The notes under the pieces were generated by a model that saw only the letters and a program-made list of their open reading frames with translations, ran no database searches and was not told the DNA's origin. Shown here one piece after another: positions 32,543-42,198 of a DNA stretch of 64,000 nt. The translations under genes were made by a program, and so were the position numbers. The DNA comes from Candidatus Manganitrophus sp. (GTDB lineage Bacteria > Nitrospirota > Nitrospiria > SBBL01 > Manganitrophaceae). Where the stretch lies: contig CP114561.1 of NCBI GenBank assembly GCA_028865235.1, positions 2,996,001-3,060,000 of the forward strand. The letters are read 5' to 3'. Numbering within the stretch: the first letter of the stretch is position 1; the number at the start of each line of letters is the position of its first letter.

Positions 32543-33210
32543 TCCGATGACAGGGCCGGGGAGACGATTAGGACGGATACGTCGCCCCGGCAGGCCTCGA
32601 CTAACTGCTGGGAAGAGCGCCGGAACATCTCCTCCCAGATCGAGCCGGTCTCCTCCTGGAAGAGGAGATCGGCATCTCCCGGGAGGACCCGCCAGTCGCC
32701 GCGATCGATTTCGCCTTGAAGCTGACCCGGCGCCCAGCCGGCATAGCCGGAATAAACTCGAAAAGGATCTTTAGAATCGTCGTGCGAGAGGAGGTCGGTG
32801 AGTGTTTCAACCGGGGGGGCGACATAGACTTTTTCAAAAACCGGAACGGCCGCTTCGGGCGGCTTCTCCGTCCGCAAAAGGAGGATCGTCACCTCCCGCT
32901 GAACGGGTCCTCCGATAAAAAGGGTGTCAGGCCGTTTTTCAAATTTCTCGATCTTGGGAAAGGCGCGTGAGAGCGGCGTCCGTGTCGGCCGGTTGATGAC
33001 CACCCCGACGCTCCCTCCCGGTCCGTGCTGCGTGATCAGCACGACCGTCTTGGAAAAATTCGGATCGAGCAGCCGGAGATCGGCGACGAGGAAGACCCCT
33101 TTCTTGATTTTCGTTTGTGGCCGCGCAGCGAGAAGGGAGGGGGGCGTCGCCGTGACGAAGAGCATCGAAAGCAGAAGGGATAAAGAGATCATCCGATACC
33201 AGCTAGACAT
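32539..33210 (-). CDS. AlgH/YqgE (UPF0301) family protein with a signal peptide
   Basis: 223 residues from ATG 33210. Family signatures: GVFLVADLRLLDPNFSKTVVLI, GSVGVVINRPT, FIGGPVQREVTILL, VYSGYAGWAPGQLQGEI and DWRVLPGD. Members are normally cytoplasmic and about 185 residues long. Here the first about 30 residues (basic start, then ISLSLLLSMLFVTATPPSLLAA) form a plausible signal peptide. A further upstream start at 33270 overlaps the neighbouring gene and is not favoured. The molecular function of the family is not settled; in Pseudomonas it was first linked to alginate regulation. Its stop overlaps the end of the convergent plus-strand gene by 4 bases. Confidence 0.8.
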   Translation of the reverse strand: MSSWYRMISLSLLLSMLFVTATPPSLLAARPQTKIKKGVFLVADLRLLDPNFSKTVVLITQHGPGGSVGVVINRPTRTPLSRAFPKIEKFEKRPDTLFIGGPVQREVTILLLRTEKPPEAAVPVFEKVYVAPPVETLTDLLSHDDSKDPFRVYSGYAGWAPGQLQGEIDRGDWRVLPGDADLLFQEETGSIWEEMFRRSSQQLVEACRGDVSVLIVSPALSSD

Positions 33211-33227
33211 GTCCTTTTTCTCTTGGG

Positions 33228-34452
33228 TCAGCCGACTGTCTGCGCGGCTGAAAAGCTCTCGCTGGCCCACTCCAATGCCTTTCGATAGAGCGGGGGGATT
33301 TTTTCTTCATCGATCTTTTTCCGGGCGGCCAACTCCGAGAATCGATTCCATTCTCCCTGTTCGTAGGAGCGCATCAATTCATAAATGTCGCCCAGCGGCC
33401 CTTTTTCTCCCATCAGGGCGGTCTTGATATCTTCGGCGATCGGCATCTCGACGAGGATGTCGAGAAGCGGCCGGTCGACGATGGCATCGATCAAGGAGAA
33501 CATTCCCATCAGAAAGAGATCCTGTGCGCGTTCGGAGAGGCGGACCATCGGCGCCAGCTCCTCCATGTATCTTCCCCTCAAGATCGCTTGAAAGACCAAC
33601 TCGTTCGGTTTGTCTTTCGCCATACTCGAGAGGGAGATGAACGAAGCCCAACGCTTGAAATCGCTCTCGCCCAACATGACGAGCGCATGTTTGATCGAGC
33701 GAATTTCGACCCGCCAGCCGAAAAAGGCGGAGTTGATATAACGTAGAAGTTTGTATGAGAGCGACATCTCCATCTTCATGATCTCTTCGACCTTTTCGTA
33801 ATCGAGGTCGGGCCGATGGATTTCCTGGAGGATTCGAAGGTAATTGACTTTGAAGCCGGGAATCTCCTTCCTGAAATAATGGTGGGCTTGCTGAAGAAAA
33901 AGCCTTGGAAATAGCTGTATCCCATCTCCATCGCTTCTTGAAGCGTCTCGCGTGTTTCCACCTTTTCCGCCGCAAGGCGGATCCCCCGGGGAGCATATCG
34001 TTCGATCAGCCGCTTCTGCTCATCTTTCTTCGTCGTCAAGAAGTCGATCTTGAGAATATCGGCTATCTCCACCAGCGGCTTGTATCGCTCCTCGTCAATG
34101 AAGTCGTCGAGGGCGATCAGGTATCCCGCTTGCTTCAATTTTCGGCAGGCGGCGATGACCTCCCGATCGGGCTCGACCGTTTCCAAGATCTCAACCACCG
34201 CCATTTCCCGGGGAGAAGGGCGATGTAGCCGTTGACGAGCATCCCACGGCTGGTGTTGATGAAGGCCTTTTTCCCTCCCGTGATGGTATCGATTCCAAAG
34301 GTAAAGAAGGTGTCGAGGGCGACTTTGCTCGAGGCGTGTTCAACATCGGGGTGGTTAAAAATATTTTCAAGGCTGGACCGGAAGAGGAGTTCGTATGCGT
34401 AGACCTGCTGTTGCCGGTCGAAAATCGGCTGGCGGGCGATAAAGATTTCCAC
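33228..34452 (-). CDS. EAL-like/HDOD signalling protein (two frameshifts)
   Basis: About 408 residues after joining three frames (breaks near 34211 and 33876). N-terminal half is a YuxH-type EAL-like domain: MEIFIARQPIFDRQQQVYAYELLFRS, AFINTSRGML, VEILETVEPDREVIAACRKL, GYLIALDDFID, ADILKIDF. The C-terminal half is an HDOD domain (KVEEIMKMEMSLSYKLLRYINSAFFGW, IRSIKHALVMLGESDFKRW, RAQDLFLMGMFSLIDAI). Such proteins occur in bacterial signalling, but the EAL part usually lacks some catalytic residues, so enzymatic c-di-GMP cleavage is uncertain. It lies in a minus-strand group with two other signalling or regulatory genes. Confidence 0.85.
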
Positions 34453-34509
34453 CGCTTACCTCCAGGATCGTTTCAAAGGGATACCATGGAACCGGAGAGG
34501 GGTCAAGCC

Positions 34510-34857
34510 TTAAGTAGGATCGGCCCTCCCCTTTCTAGCCCCCTCAATTCGAAAGGCGGGTGGGGAAATCCCTTCATGCCGGCATTGGGGGCATCGGCTG
34601 GGACTTGAAAATTTTCGACGATCGGAAAAGGTGAACTGACATTGATTACAAAAAGAAGGGGCGATGATCAGCCGCTTCGGCGGCCGCACGCTCTTCGCCA
34701 CGTGCTCCAGATGTCCGAGGATCTCTTTCTCGGTGGCGCGCAGGCGCTTCGAGAGATCGCGCGCGGTCATCATCCGGCTTTCCAATTCGACCATGATTTT
34801 TTTTCGGAGGGTCTCCGAGGCGGGACGGTTGGACGAGGGGAGGTTTCGATCGGTCAT
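34510..34857 (-). CDS. HTH/zinc-ribbon predicted transcriptional regulator
   Basis: 115 residues. N-terminal winged-helix-like segment (MTARDLSKRLRATEKEILGHLEHV) followed by a zinc ribbon with two CxxC pairs (FCNQCQ and RCPQC). This is the small HTH-plus-Zn-ribbon family of predicted regulators. The start overlaps the stop of the GGDEF-EAL gene by 4 bases, so the two are translated from one mRNA. DNA target unknown. Confidence 0.8.
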   Translation of the reverse strand: MTDRNLPSSNRPASETLRKKIMVELESRMMTARDLSKRLRATEKEILGHLEHVAKSVRPPKRLIIAPSFCNQCQFTFSDRRKFSSPSRCPQCRHEGISPPAFRIEGARKGRADPT

Positions 34858-36866
34858 CGAACGGCCTCCGGCGGAGGAGGGGAGAGGATTGCTTGCGGCT
34901 TTCCGAACAGAAAGCCTTGCGCAAAATGAATCTCCATCTCCCGCACGATGCTCAATTCCTCTTCGGTTTCAATCCCCTCGGCAATGATTCCGGAGGGCTC
35001 ATGATTCCGCAGCGCCCCGACCAGCTCTTTGAGAAACTGGCGGAACACCTTCGATTCGACCGCTTGGAGGATGGCCGATCGGTCGATTTTGATGTAGTCG
35101 GGAACGAGCTGGGAGATAAAGGGAAGGGAGACAAAACCGGCTCCGAAATCATCCATGGCAAATTTAAATCCTTGTTCTTTCCAGCTTCGAGCGATTTGCA
35201 GGCGTTGGTCGATATTATGGAGGGCCTCCGATTCGGAGATCTCCAAAATGACTTCGACGCCTGGGGGTTTGGAAATCAGGCCGACCTGATCGAGGAGGTT
35301 GAAATCGACATTGATGAAGACGCGCTGCAGCCGGAGCCGTTGCGCCGCCTTGAGCTGCAATTGAAAACAGATCCGTTTTAACTCGCTCAATTGGCCGATC
35401 GCCTGATACTTTTTGAAAAGTTCGGCGATGCTGAGCTTCCCCTGAGGATCGCGGCTGAGCGCTTCATACCCGATGATCCGATGGGAGGAGATCTCGATCA
35501 CCGGTTGAAAGACGGTCGTCACCGCGTTTTCATCCAGATCATACTCTTTGTCCCCGATGTGGATCTTGTCTCCCCCCTTTTTGGCGATGTAGAGGGAGCG
35601 GTCGGCCATGCTGATCAATTCGTCGACCGTCCGGCCGTGCTCGGGATAAAGGGAAATGCCGATGCTGACGTCGAGGGGAATATCCGCTTCATTCCCAATT
35701 TTGAGAATTCCCTCCCTGATCCGGTTGGCCGCCGTGAGAACCCCGTCACGGGTTGCTTTCGAAAGGACCACCACGATCTCATCTCCTCCCCAACGGAAGA
35801 TTAAATCGATGCCGCGTGTGGAGTCAAGGATGCTTAACGCCACCGCCTTCAACATGCGATCGCCGACCTGATGGCCCAAGGTGTCGTTCAGCACTTTAAA
35901 GAAATCGAGGTCGCACATTAAAATCGCGACGAGATATTTCTCCCGGTTCGCCCGTGCAATTTCATCTTCGGCCCGCTGGTCGAAGTAGCGCCGGTTGTAG
36001 AGGCCGGTGAGGGAGTCTCGGATGGCTTGCTCCTGCAGCGCCTTCTCGTTCCGCCGGCGCTCGGTGATATCGCGGAAGCTCCAGACGCGTCCGCTGGCCT
36101 TCTCGATCTGTTGCGGCTTGGAATAACGCTCGAAGATTTTTCCATCTTTGAATTCAAGGATATCGTAACTTTCCGCCTCCGGTTGAGCATAAAGCTCCCG
36201 GATCTTGGCGATGAACTGTTCCGGTTCTTTCAATTGCCCGAGGACATAATTGATGGATTGGTTATCGTCTTGGGAAGCGATAATCTCGGGGGGGATCTGC
36301 CACATATCGATGAATTTTCGGTTAAATGTTCTGATTTTTCCCGTCTGGTCGACCACGAGGAGTCCGTCGGTGGTCGACTCCAAGGCGGCGTTCACCAATG
36401 AAAGAGCGGTCTTCAGCTCCTCTTCTTTTTGTATTCGATCGGGCATTTTATTTTCAAGATCTTTGCCGGTTGTTTCAACTGTTCCAGCATGCTCCGAGAT
36501 CGATTGCTCCATCTTTCTGAGAAGCTGTTGATTTTCTTCTTTCGTTGCCTCTGCCCGATGTCGCGCCGATCCCCATGCGACTGAAAGAGAGGTGATTAAA
36601 AAGGCTTTGAAGAAGAACCACTCGGATGTTGGAAGAGAGTCGCTTGGGGGGGGGAGACCTCCGTGAAGAAGCATGGATGAAAAGGAGGCAAGGAGACCCG
36701 GTCCGACCCCTCCGTACCAGGTGCTGACGATGGTGGCTGCGGAGAAAAGAAGGAAGGAAACCTCTCGACCGATCAGGGGGATCAAAGTCGTTTTGAGAGG
36801 AAAGGAAATGGCAACGACGGCGAGAGCAAAGCCGTAGCGATAGACCGAATTTTTACGAGTTGTCAT
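34854..36866 (-). CDS. Membrane PAS-GGDEF-EAL protein
   Basis: 670 residues from ATG 36866. A TTG at 36893 is possible but would lie 5 bases after the predicted transcription start. Three or four transmembrane helices (residues about 5-100), a coiled-coil linker, a PAS domain (about 160-270), a GGDEF domain with the motif RWGGDEIVV, and a complete EAL domain: YEALSRD, INVDFN, ILEISESEAL, AMDDFGAGF, IKIDRS, IIAEGIETEEE. The GGDEF motif ends in I instead of F, so cyclase activity is uncertain, while the phosphodiesterase residues look intact. Predicted role: membrane control of c-di-GMP. Confidence 0.87.
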   Translation of the reverse strand: MTTRKNSVYRYGFALAVVAISFPLKTTLIPLIGREVSFLLFSAATIVSTWYGGVGPGLLASFSSMLLHGGLPPPSDSLPTSEWFFFKAFLITSLSVAWGSARHRAEATKEENQQLLRKMEQSISEHAGTVETTGKDLENKMPDRIQKEEELKTALSLVNAALESTTDGLLVVDQTGKIRTFNRKFIDMWQIPPEIIASQDDNQSINYVLGQLKEPEQFIAKIRELYAQPEAESYDILEFKDGKIFERYSKPQQIEKASGRVWSFRDITERRRNEKALQEQAIRDSLTGLYNRRYFDQRAEDEIARANREKYLVAILMCDLDFFKVLNDTLGHQVGDRMLKAVALSILDSTRGIDLIFRWGGDEIVVVLSKATRDGVLTAANRIREGILKIGNEADIPLDVSIGISLYPEHGRTVDELISMADRSLYIAKKGGDKIHIGDKEYDLDENAVTTVFQPVIEISSHRIIGYEALSRDPQGKLSIAELFKKYQAIGQLSELKRICFQLQLKAAQRLRLQRVFINVDFNLLDQVGLISKPPGVEVILEISESEALHNIDQRLQIARSWKEQGFKFAMDDFGAGFVSLPFISQLVPDYIKIDRSAILQAVESKVFRQFLKELVGALRNHEPSGIIAEGIETEEELSIVREMEIHFAQGFLFGKPQAILSPPPPEAVR

Positions 36867-36904
36867 CTTTGTTGAGCGGACATAAGTCGCCAATTGTTTT
36901 TTTA

Positions 36905-36932
36905 AGTATATCGGCTAAAGCTGTTTCGTCAA
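36905..36932 (-). promoter_or_regulatory. Sigma70-type promoter of the PAS-GGDEF-EAL gene
   Basis: Minus strand TTGACG (36932-36927), 16-base spacer, TATACT (36910-36905). Transcription would begin near 36898, about 30 bases before the ATG at 36866. Confidence 0.6.
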
Positions 36933-37272
36933 GAAACGAGGGGAGAGGCGCTGCTGATGGAAAAATTCATTGCGAGCAATTGACTGCTTAAAACAAGTTT
37001 TTGATCGATCAAAGGGAGGAAAAATGGAAGTGAACGGGCCTATGGAGCGGTTCTGATTCCACGAGTAAGATCTCCTCCATGTTAATTAGATGAGCTCTAA
37101 TCTTTATGACAAATTGCGCTTTTTCGTTGAATCCTGTGAAACATTATTCTATAGTGATGCGCAACTAAGGAAGACGATGGTCGTCTTGACGGGATCTGGT
37201 GTAGAAACGAAGCGGGGATGAATAATGCGACACGCAATGGTCCGCCTTGTTCTTTACTTCGGCCTTAGGAAA
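36933..37272. other. Intergenic region before the initiator tRNA terminator
   Basis: About 340 bases without a supported gene. One very short frame on the plus strand (MEVNGPMERF, ATG at 37024) has a good GGGAGG sequence 5 bases upstream, but nothing follows it that it could regulate in cis. Confidence 0.4.
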
Positions 37273-37299
37273 CAAAAAAGGCTAGCTTTTCAGCTAACC
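37273..37299 (-). terminator. Rho-independent terminator after tRNA-fMet
   Basis: Minus strand hairpin GGTTAGCT-GAAA-AGCTAGCC (one G-T pair) followed by TTTTTTG. Confidence 0.8.
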
Positions 37300-37334
37300 T
37301 CTATATTAAATAATTTAAAATTTGGCGGTTTAGT

Positions 37335-37411
<77 letters not shown>

Positions 37412-37468
37412 AATGCATCCTAACAGATGGGGATAGTGAAGTCAAGGTTGAATCTCTGAGGAGGAGAC

Positions 37469-38845
37469 ATGAAGCGCGTTCCATCCCTGACATTCGATTT
37501 CAAAAACATGATGACCGATCAGATCGGACCGGTGCACGGCATGGGAGAAGAGGAATGCGCGCGCGCCTTCCCTTTGTTGGATGATGTTTACCGCACATTC
37601 CGGGAGAGTCGAAACAAAGGGAACTTAGCGTTCCTGGATCTCCCTTATCAACCGACGGAGAAGATCAAGACACTCGCCAAAAAAATCCAAGGCCGGTTCG
37701 AAAACTTTGTTCTTCTTGGAATCGGCGGATCGGCGCTGGGGCCGATCGCCATCCAACAGGCGCTCCATTCCCCCTACTACAATCTCCTCTCGAAAAAAGA
37801 ACGGGGCGGGCCGAGAATGTTCTTCCTCGACAATGTCGATCCGACCGAAGTCGCCTCTCTTCTTGAGGTGCTCGATCCCTCCAAGACCGCGGTCAATGTG
37901 GTAACGAAGTCGGGGGGGACGATCGAGACGCTGGCGCAGTTCCTGATCGTTCAAAAGTGGATTTATAAGAAGGTTGGGAAGGAGAAGGGAGCGGCCCATT
38001 TCATTGTCACTACCGATCCCAAAAAGGGAACGCTGCGTGAAATCGCCCAAAAAGAAGAATATGCGACCCTCGAAATTCCGGAGCCGGTCGGCGGCCGGTT
38101 TTCCGTCTTAACGCCGGTGGGACTCTTCCCGGCGGCGGTTTCCGGGATCGACATCGATCTGATGTTGCAAGGGGCGGCCGACCTGGATCAGGAGTTTCAA
38201 AAAGTACCTCCTCATGAAAACGCTGCGGTTTGGGGGGCCTTCGTGCATCATTGGGCCTACTTGATCAAGCGGCGGAATATCCTGGTGCTGATGCCCTACT
38301 CGGAGGCGTTGGTGGGAGTGGCTCAGTGGTTTGTACAGCTCTGGGCCGAAAGCTTAGGAAAGGAAAAGGATATCAGCGGCAAGAGAATTTCCGTCGGACA
38401 AACCCCGGTGGTCGCGGTCGGGGCCACCGATCAACACTCTCAGCTTCAACTCTACATGGAGGGGCCGGTTGATAAGACGATTCAGTTTCTCGTTGTCGGA
38501 TCGTTCGGGAAGGATCTTCCCTTTCCGACGGTTCGGTCCGACACCCCGATCGGGCTGCTTGCGGGTCACACGTTGGGAAGTCTTTTAAAGATCGAACAGC
38601 GCGCGATTGAAGCATCGCTTGTGGAGTCGGGCCGGCCGAATTGTAAACTCATTGTCCCGGAGATCAACCCCTATTATTTGGGGGCTCTTTTTTATTTCTT
38701 TGAATTTCAGACCGCTTTTGCAGGGAAGCTCTACGGAATCAATCCGTTCGATCAGCCGGGTGTGGAGGCGGGAAAAAGGATCATTCATAAATTGTTGAAA
38801 GAAGAAGGACAGAACCGCACCAAAGAGGCCTCCAAGCGACGTTAA
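37469..38845 (+). CDS. pgi: Glucose-6-phosphate isomerase
   Basis: 458 residues, complete, with GAGGAG before the ATG. Interconverts glucose-6-phosphate and fructose-6-phosphate in glycolysis and gluconeogenesis. Signatures: LLGIGGSALGPIAIQQAL near residue 80, VNVVTKSGGTIETLAQF near 145, the conserved GATDQHSQLQLYMEGP and PYYLGALFYFFEFQTA. Shorter than the enterobacterial enzyme (about 550) but of the usual size for the bacterial/thermophile subgroup. Starts 57 bases from the divergently transcribed initiator tRNA. Confidence 0.95.
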   Translation: MKRVPSLTFDFKNMMTDQIGPVHGMGEEECARAFPLLDDVYRTFRESRNKGNLAFLDLPYQPTEKIKTLAKKIQGRFENFVLLGIGGSALGPIAIQQALHSPYYNLLSKKERGGPRMFFLDNVDPTEVASLLEVLDPSKTAVNVVTKSGGTIETLAQFLIVQKWIYKKVGKEKGAAHFIVTTDPKKGTLREIAQKEEYATLEIPEPVGGRFSVLTPVGLFPAAVSGIDIDLMLQGAADLDQEFQKVPPHENAAVWGAFVHHWAYLIKRRNILVLMPYSEALVGVAQWFVQLWAESLGKEKDISGKRISVGQTPVVAVGATDQHSQLQLYMEGPVDKTIQFLVVGSFGKDLPFPTVRSDTPIGLLAGHTLGSLLKIEQRAIEASLVESGRPNCKLIVPEINPYYLGALFYFFEFQTAFAGKLYGINPFDQPGVEAGKRIIHKLLKEEGQNRTKEASKRR

Positions 38846-38860
38846 GCCGGGGTCTGTTCA

Positions 38861-38897
38861 TCTGCCGCGCTCGCCGATGATACAGCGGCGCGGCAGA
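38861..38897. terminator. Hairpin between convergent genes
   Basis: 10-base-pair stem tctgccgcgc/gcgcggcaga. No T run follows on either strand, so its role as an intrinsic terminator is uncertain. Confidence 0.4.
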
Positions 38898-38938
38898 CAT
38901 AAGGCGAACGGATTCAGAGGCCGTCGTTGACGGAAAAC

Positions 38939-39550
38939 CTATTTTATCTTCTTCGGATCTTGATAGATCATCAGATGGGCGTAAGGGGTTCCATCCCACA
39001 TCACATAGGTGCCGAGCTTGTTCGGCATGGACGGAATTCCGGATGCTTTCGAACCTAATGGCCAGAGGAGCATCCAATGGGGAGGTTCCTGGATGGGTTT
39101 TGCCCCCTCTTCATTTTTCATGAGGATCTTTCCATCCTTTTCGAAATGCCAACCTCCGCGTGCCATGTATGCAATACCCGGTGCGGTATTCGTCGGGTTG
39201 GGCGCCCCGCTCATCAGGTCATTGATCCATTTGCCCGATTGCTCATCGTAACAAATGGGGTCAGGCACCGGCATTCCATCGACATCGGGGATACAAGTAA
39301 AGCCGTTGGTTCCCTGCTTCGCCTCGACCATTTTGCCGTCCGCGCCCGGCACCATGACGGCCGCTTCCTTTGAGATGTGTTCGGGTGCGGCGCTCAGCGC
39401 CAGCTTGACCAACTCTTTTTGAGACATTTCCTTGATTCCCTTCTTTTCCTTCTTCCCGTTCCCCTTTCCCTTCTCTGCAGCATCGAGAGAGAGGGTGAAA
39501 CTGAGAGCAAATACGATCATACCGATTGTAACGAGAACGCGCTTCATCAT
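38939..39550 (-). CDS. Secreted protein of unknown function
   Basis: About 203 residues. Start ATG 39550 (or the adjacent ATG 39547) with a strong AAAGGAGG just upstream. Signal peptide MMKRVLVTIGMIVFALSFTLSLDA, then a lysine-rich stretch and a globular domain with conserved-looking cysteines (FTCIPDVDGMPVPDPICYD), the segment PGIAYMARGGWHFEKDG and PPHWMLLWPLG. Not recognised. The domain contains several tryptophans and no obvious catalytic or metal motif. It is transcribed alone from its own promoter (39674-39702). Confidence 0.75.
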   Translation of the reverse strand: MMKRVLVTIGMIVFALSFTLSLDAAEKGKGNGKKEKKGIKEMSQKELVKLALSAAPEHISKEAAVMVPGADGKMVEAKQGTNGFTCIPDVDGMPVPDPICYDEQSGKWINDLMSGAPNPTNTAPGIAYMARGGWHFEKDGKILMKNEEGAKPIQEPPHWMLLWPLGSKASGIPSMPNKLGTYVMWDGTPYAHLMIYQDPKKIK

Positions 39551-39673
39551 TTTTCCTCCTTTGTGTTTCTGAGTAGTAAGCAGGTATTCGATTGAGGTGC
39601 CTCCGTTCTCCAGGCGCGAGCGCCGATTCAGAAGGCGCACGGCTAAGATTATTTTTCTGTGGAATACGACGGG

Positions 39674-39702
39674 ATATTATCTGAGCACGTAGGTAAGCGC
39701 AA
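39674..39702 (-). promoter_or_regulatory. Promoter of the secreted unknown protein
   Basis: Minus strand TTGCGC (39702-39697), 17-base spacer, TAATAT (39679-39674). Confidence 0.55.
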
Positions 39703-39777
39703 GCAAAATATTAACTTAGTAAAATTTATGTAATTCATCATTTAAGTAGATCGCAGGTCGACGCTCTGAGATAGGGC

Positions 39778-39806
39778 TTGATTAGGCCTCAGCGAGCCGG
39801 TATAAT
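39778..39806 (+). promoter_or_regulatory. Promoter of def-fmt-htpX
   Basis: TTGATT (39778-39783), 17-base spacer, perfect TATAAT (39801-39806), 30 bases before the def start. Confidence 0.75.
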
Positions 39807-39836
39807 TTTTATTTCGGATGGATGGGAGTTCTATTG

Positions 39837-40364
39837 ATGGCTGTTCTGGAAATTGTGAAATATCCGGCCACGGTTCTGCTTCAGCGTGCCGAAGAGGTTC
39901 GAGAGGTCGACGGCGCGCTTCAAAAGCAAATCGACAAGATGATCGAGACCCTCTATGCCGCACCCGGTCTCGGGCTGGCCGCCCCTCAGGTAGGCGATTC
40001 CCGCCGTTTTTTTGTCTACGATCTCTCGGTTCAAGAGGAAGAGCCGGTTGCTCGCAAAGGACCGCTGGTTGTTCTCAATCCGGAGATTTTGGAGATGGAA
40101 GGGGAAGAGGTTTCCGATGAGGGTTGCCTTTCCATCCCGGGCTATCATGAGAAGGTGAAACGGGCCTATCGTGTCCTTCTCCGGGGTCTTGACCGGGATG
40201 GGAAAGAGATCCGTCTCGAAGGAGAAGGGCTCCTCGCCCGGCTCTTTCAACATGAAGTGGACCACATCAACGGCGTTCTGATGGTCGACCGCTTCAGCAG
40301 CCTTAAAAAAGATATTTTCTTCCGCAAGTTCAAAAAAATGCTGAAGCAGGGAGAGTCCTTTTGA
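39837..40364 (+). CDS. def: Peptide deformylase
   Basis: 175 residues from ATG 39837 (MAVLEIVKYPATVLLQRA), preceded by GGGAG at 8 bases; the ATG at 39822 adds five unlikely residues. Removes the formyl group from nascent chains. All three metal-site motifs are present: GLGLAAPQVG, EGCLSIPG (Cys ligand) and QHEVDHINGVLMVDR (two His ligands and the catalytic Glu). One base separates its stop from fmt. Confidence 0.96.
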   Translation: MAVLEIVKYPATVLLQRAEEVREVDGALQKQIDKMIETLYAAPGLGLAAPQVGDSRRFFVYDLSVQEEEPVARKGPLVVLNPEILEMEGEEVSDEGCLSIPGYHEKVKRAYRVLLRGLDRDGKEIRLEGEGLLARLFQHEVDHINGVLMVDRFSSLKKDIFFRKFKKMLKQGESF

Positions 40365-40365
40365 A

Positions 40366-41324
40366 ATGCCCGCACCGAACCCAAAACGGCTGCGCGCTGT
40401 TTTCATGGGGACTCCCGACTTTGCCCTCCCCACGTTCGAGGCGCTCGCCGAGTCTGAAGAGATTATTGCCGTCGTCACTCAGCCTGATCGTCCGAAGGGA
40501 CGCGGCGAGATCTTAACCTCTCCTCCGATTAAAATAGCCGCTCTCAAGCGGTCGATCCCGGTTTTACAACCGGAGCGGATTCGAAAAGATCCCGCTTTCA
40601 TCCAACATCTCTCTCAACTCGCACCCGATGTCATCATTGTCGTCGCCTTCGGCCAGATTCTTCCGGAGTCGGTGTTGAAGATCCCGCGATTCGGCTGCAT
40701 CAACGTCCATGCGTCTCTCTTGCCGAAGTACCGCGGGGCGGCGCCGATTCAGTGGGCGATCATCCGGGGAGAGCGGGAGACCGGGGTGACGACGATGCAG
40801 ATGGACCCCGGGATGGATACCGGACCGATGTTGCTTCGGCGCTCTGTACCGATCGAGCCGAGCGATACGGCGGCGACCCTTTCTCCGCGCCTGGCGAAGA
40901 TCGGCGCTTCGGTCTTGATCGAAACCCTCTCTATTTTGAAGGAGGATAAGCTCGCTCCGATCACGCAAGATCATTCGCAGGCGACTCTGGCGCCCCTTCT
41001 TAAAAAAGAAGACGGCCTCATCCGTTGGGAGGAGAGCGCCGAGGCGATCTCCCATCGGGCAAGAGGGGTCGATCCTGGCCGGGAACGACCACTTTCTATC
41101 AGGGAAAACGCTGGAAGATCACAAAACTTCATATCGGAAGCCGGGAGGGAGAATGGGGCCAGCCGGGTGAAATCATCCGTCTTTCCGAGAAAGGACTTGA
41201 AGTGGCGGCGGGGATGGGTTATATCTTAATCAATGAATTGCAGCCGGAAGGGGGTCGGAGGATGACCGCTCAGGAGTATGCGGCGGGCCATCCGATCCAA
41301 GAACGGACTGTTCTGCACCAATAA
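40366..41324 (+). CDS. fmt: Methionyl-tRNA formyltransferase (one frameshift)
   Basis: Formylates the initiator Met-tRNA. N-terminal Rossmann domain: RAVFMGTPDFALPTFEAL, VVTQPDRPKGRG, the catalytic region INVHASLLPKYRGAAPIQWAI and TTMQMDPGMDTGPML. The frame shifts near 41070 (one C missing: DPWPGTTTF) and the C-terminal OB-like domain follows (YQGKRWKITKLHIG, LINELQPEGGRRMTAQEYAAGH). Joined length about 319 residues, normal. Partner genes def and the initiator tRNA are nearby. Confidence 0.93.
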
Positions 41325-41336
41325 GGAGGTGTCTAC

Positions 41337-42198
41337 GTGAACGCACTGAAAACAACCTTTTTCCTGACCCTATTAACGGTCCTGCTTGTGTTTGCGGGGA
41401 AGGCGTTGGGCGGAAATCAAGGGATGGTTCTGGCGTTTGGTTTTGCCCTGGTCATGAATGGAGTCAGCTACTGGTTTTCGGATAAAATCGTTTTGAAAAT
41501 GTATCGGGCTCAACCGGTCACCGAGGCCGACGCGCCGCAGCTTTATAATATCGTGGCCGACTTGGCGATGCGGGCGAAGATGCCGATGCCGAAGGTCTAC
41601 CTCATCGACAATCCGACCCCGAACGCCTTCGCGACCGGCCGCAACCCGAACCATGCCGCGGTGGCGGTGACCACCGGGATCATGCGGATTCTGAATCGGG
41701 AAGAGTTAACCGGTGTCTTGGCGCATGAGCTTTCCCACGTTCGGCATCGCGATATTCTTATCTCCACCGTGGCCGCGACAGTGGCCGGGGCTATCTCCAT
41801 GATCGCCAACATGGCGCAGTGGGCGATGATCTTCGGCGGTTTCGGCGGCCGGTCGGATGATCGCGAAGGGGGGGATGAGCGGATTAGGGGCGATCGTCAT
41901 GATTATCCTGGCGCCGATCGCGGCGATGCTCATACAGATGGCGGTCTCCCGTTCCAGGGAATTTGAAGCCGATGCCGGCGGAGCGAAGCTCTGCGGTAAT
42001 CCGCTTTGGCTGGCCGAGGCGTTGCGGAAGTTGCACATCGGTGTTCAGCGTGTTCCGATGGATGCCAACCCGGCGACCGCGCACATGTTCATCGTCAGCC
42101 CCTTGCGAGGGGGCGGGATGATGTCCCTTTTCTCAACCCATCCTCCGATGGAGGAGCGGATTGCTCGGTTAGAAGCGATGGTTTACGGCCGCCGATAA
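41337..42198 (+). CDS. htpX: Membrane zinc protease HtpX (one frameshift)
   Basis: Start GTG at 41337, with AAGGAGG upstream. M48 family protease that degrades damaged membrane proteins. Two N-terminal transmembrane helices, the zinc site [10 protein letters not shown] and third ligand region [13 protein letters not shown]. The frame is broken at the G7 run 41868-41874 (six or nine Gs would restore it). The C-terminal part ends [16 protein letters not shown], typical of the family. Joined length about 286 residues. Confidence 0.92.

Noticed and set aside
37024-37056. Eleven-codon frame with a good ribosome binding site, possible leader peptide
   Set aside because: No downstream gene on that strand before the tRNA region and no attenuator-like hairpins.
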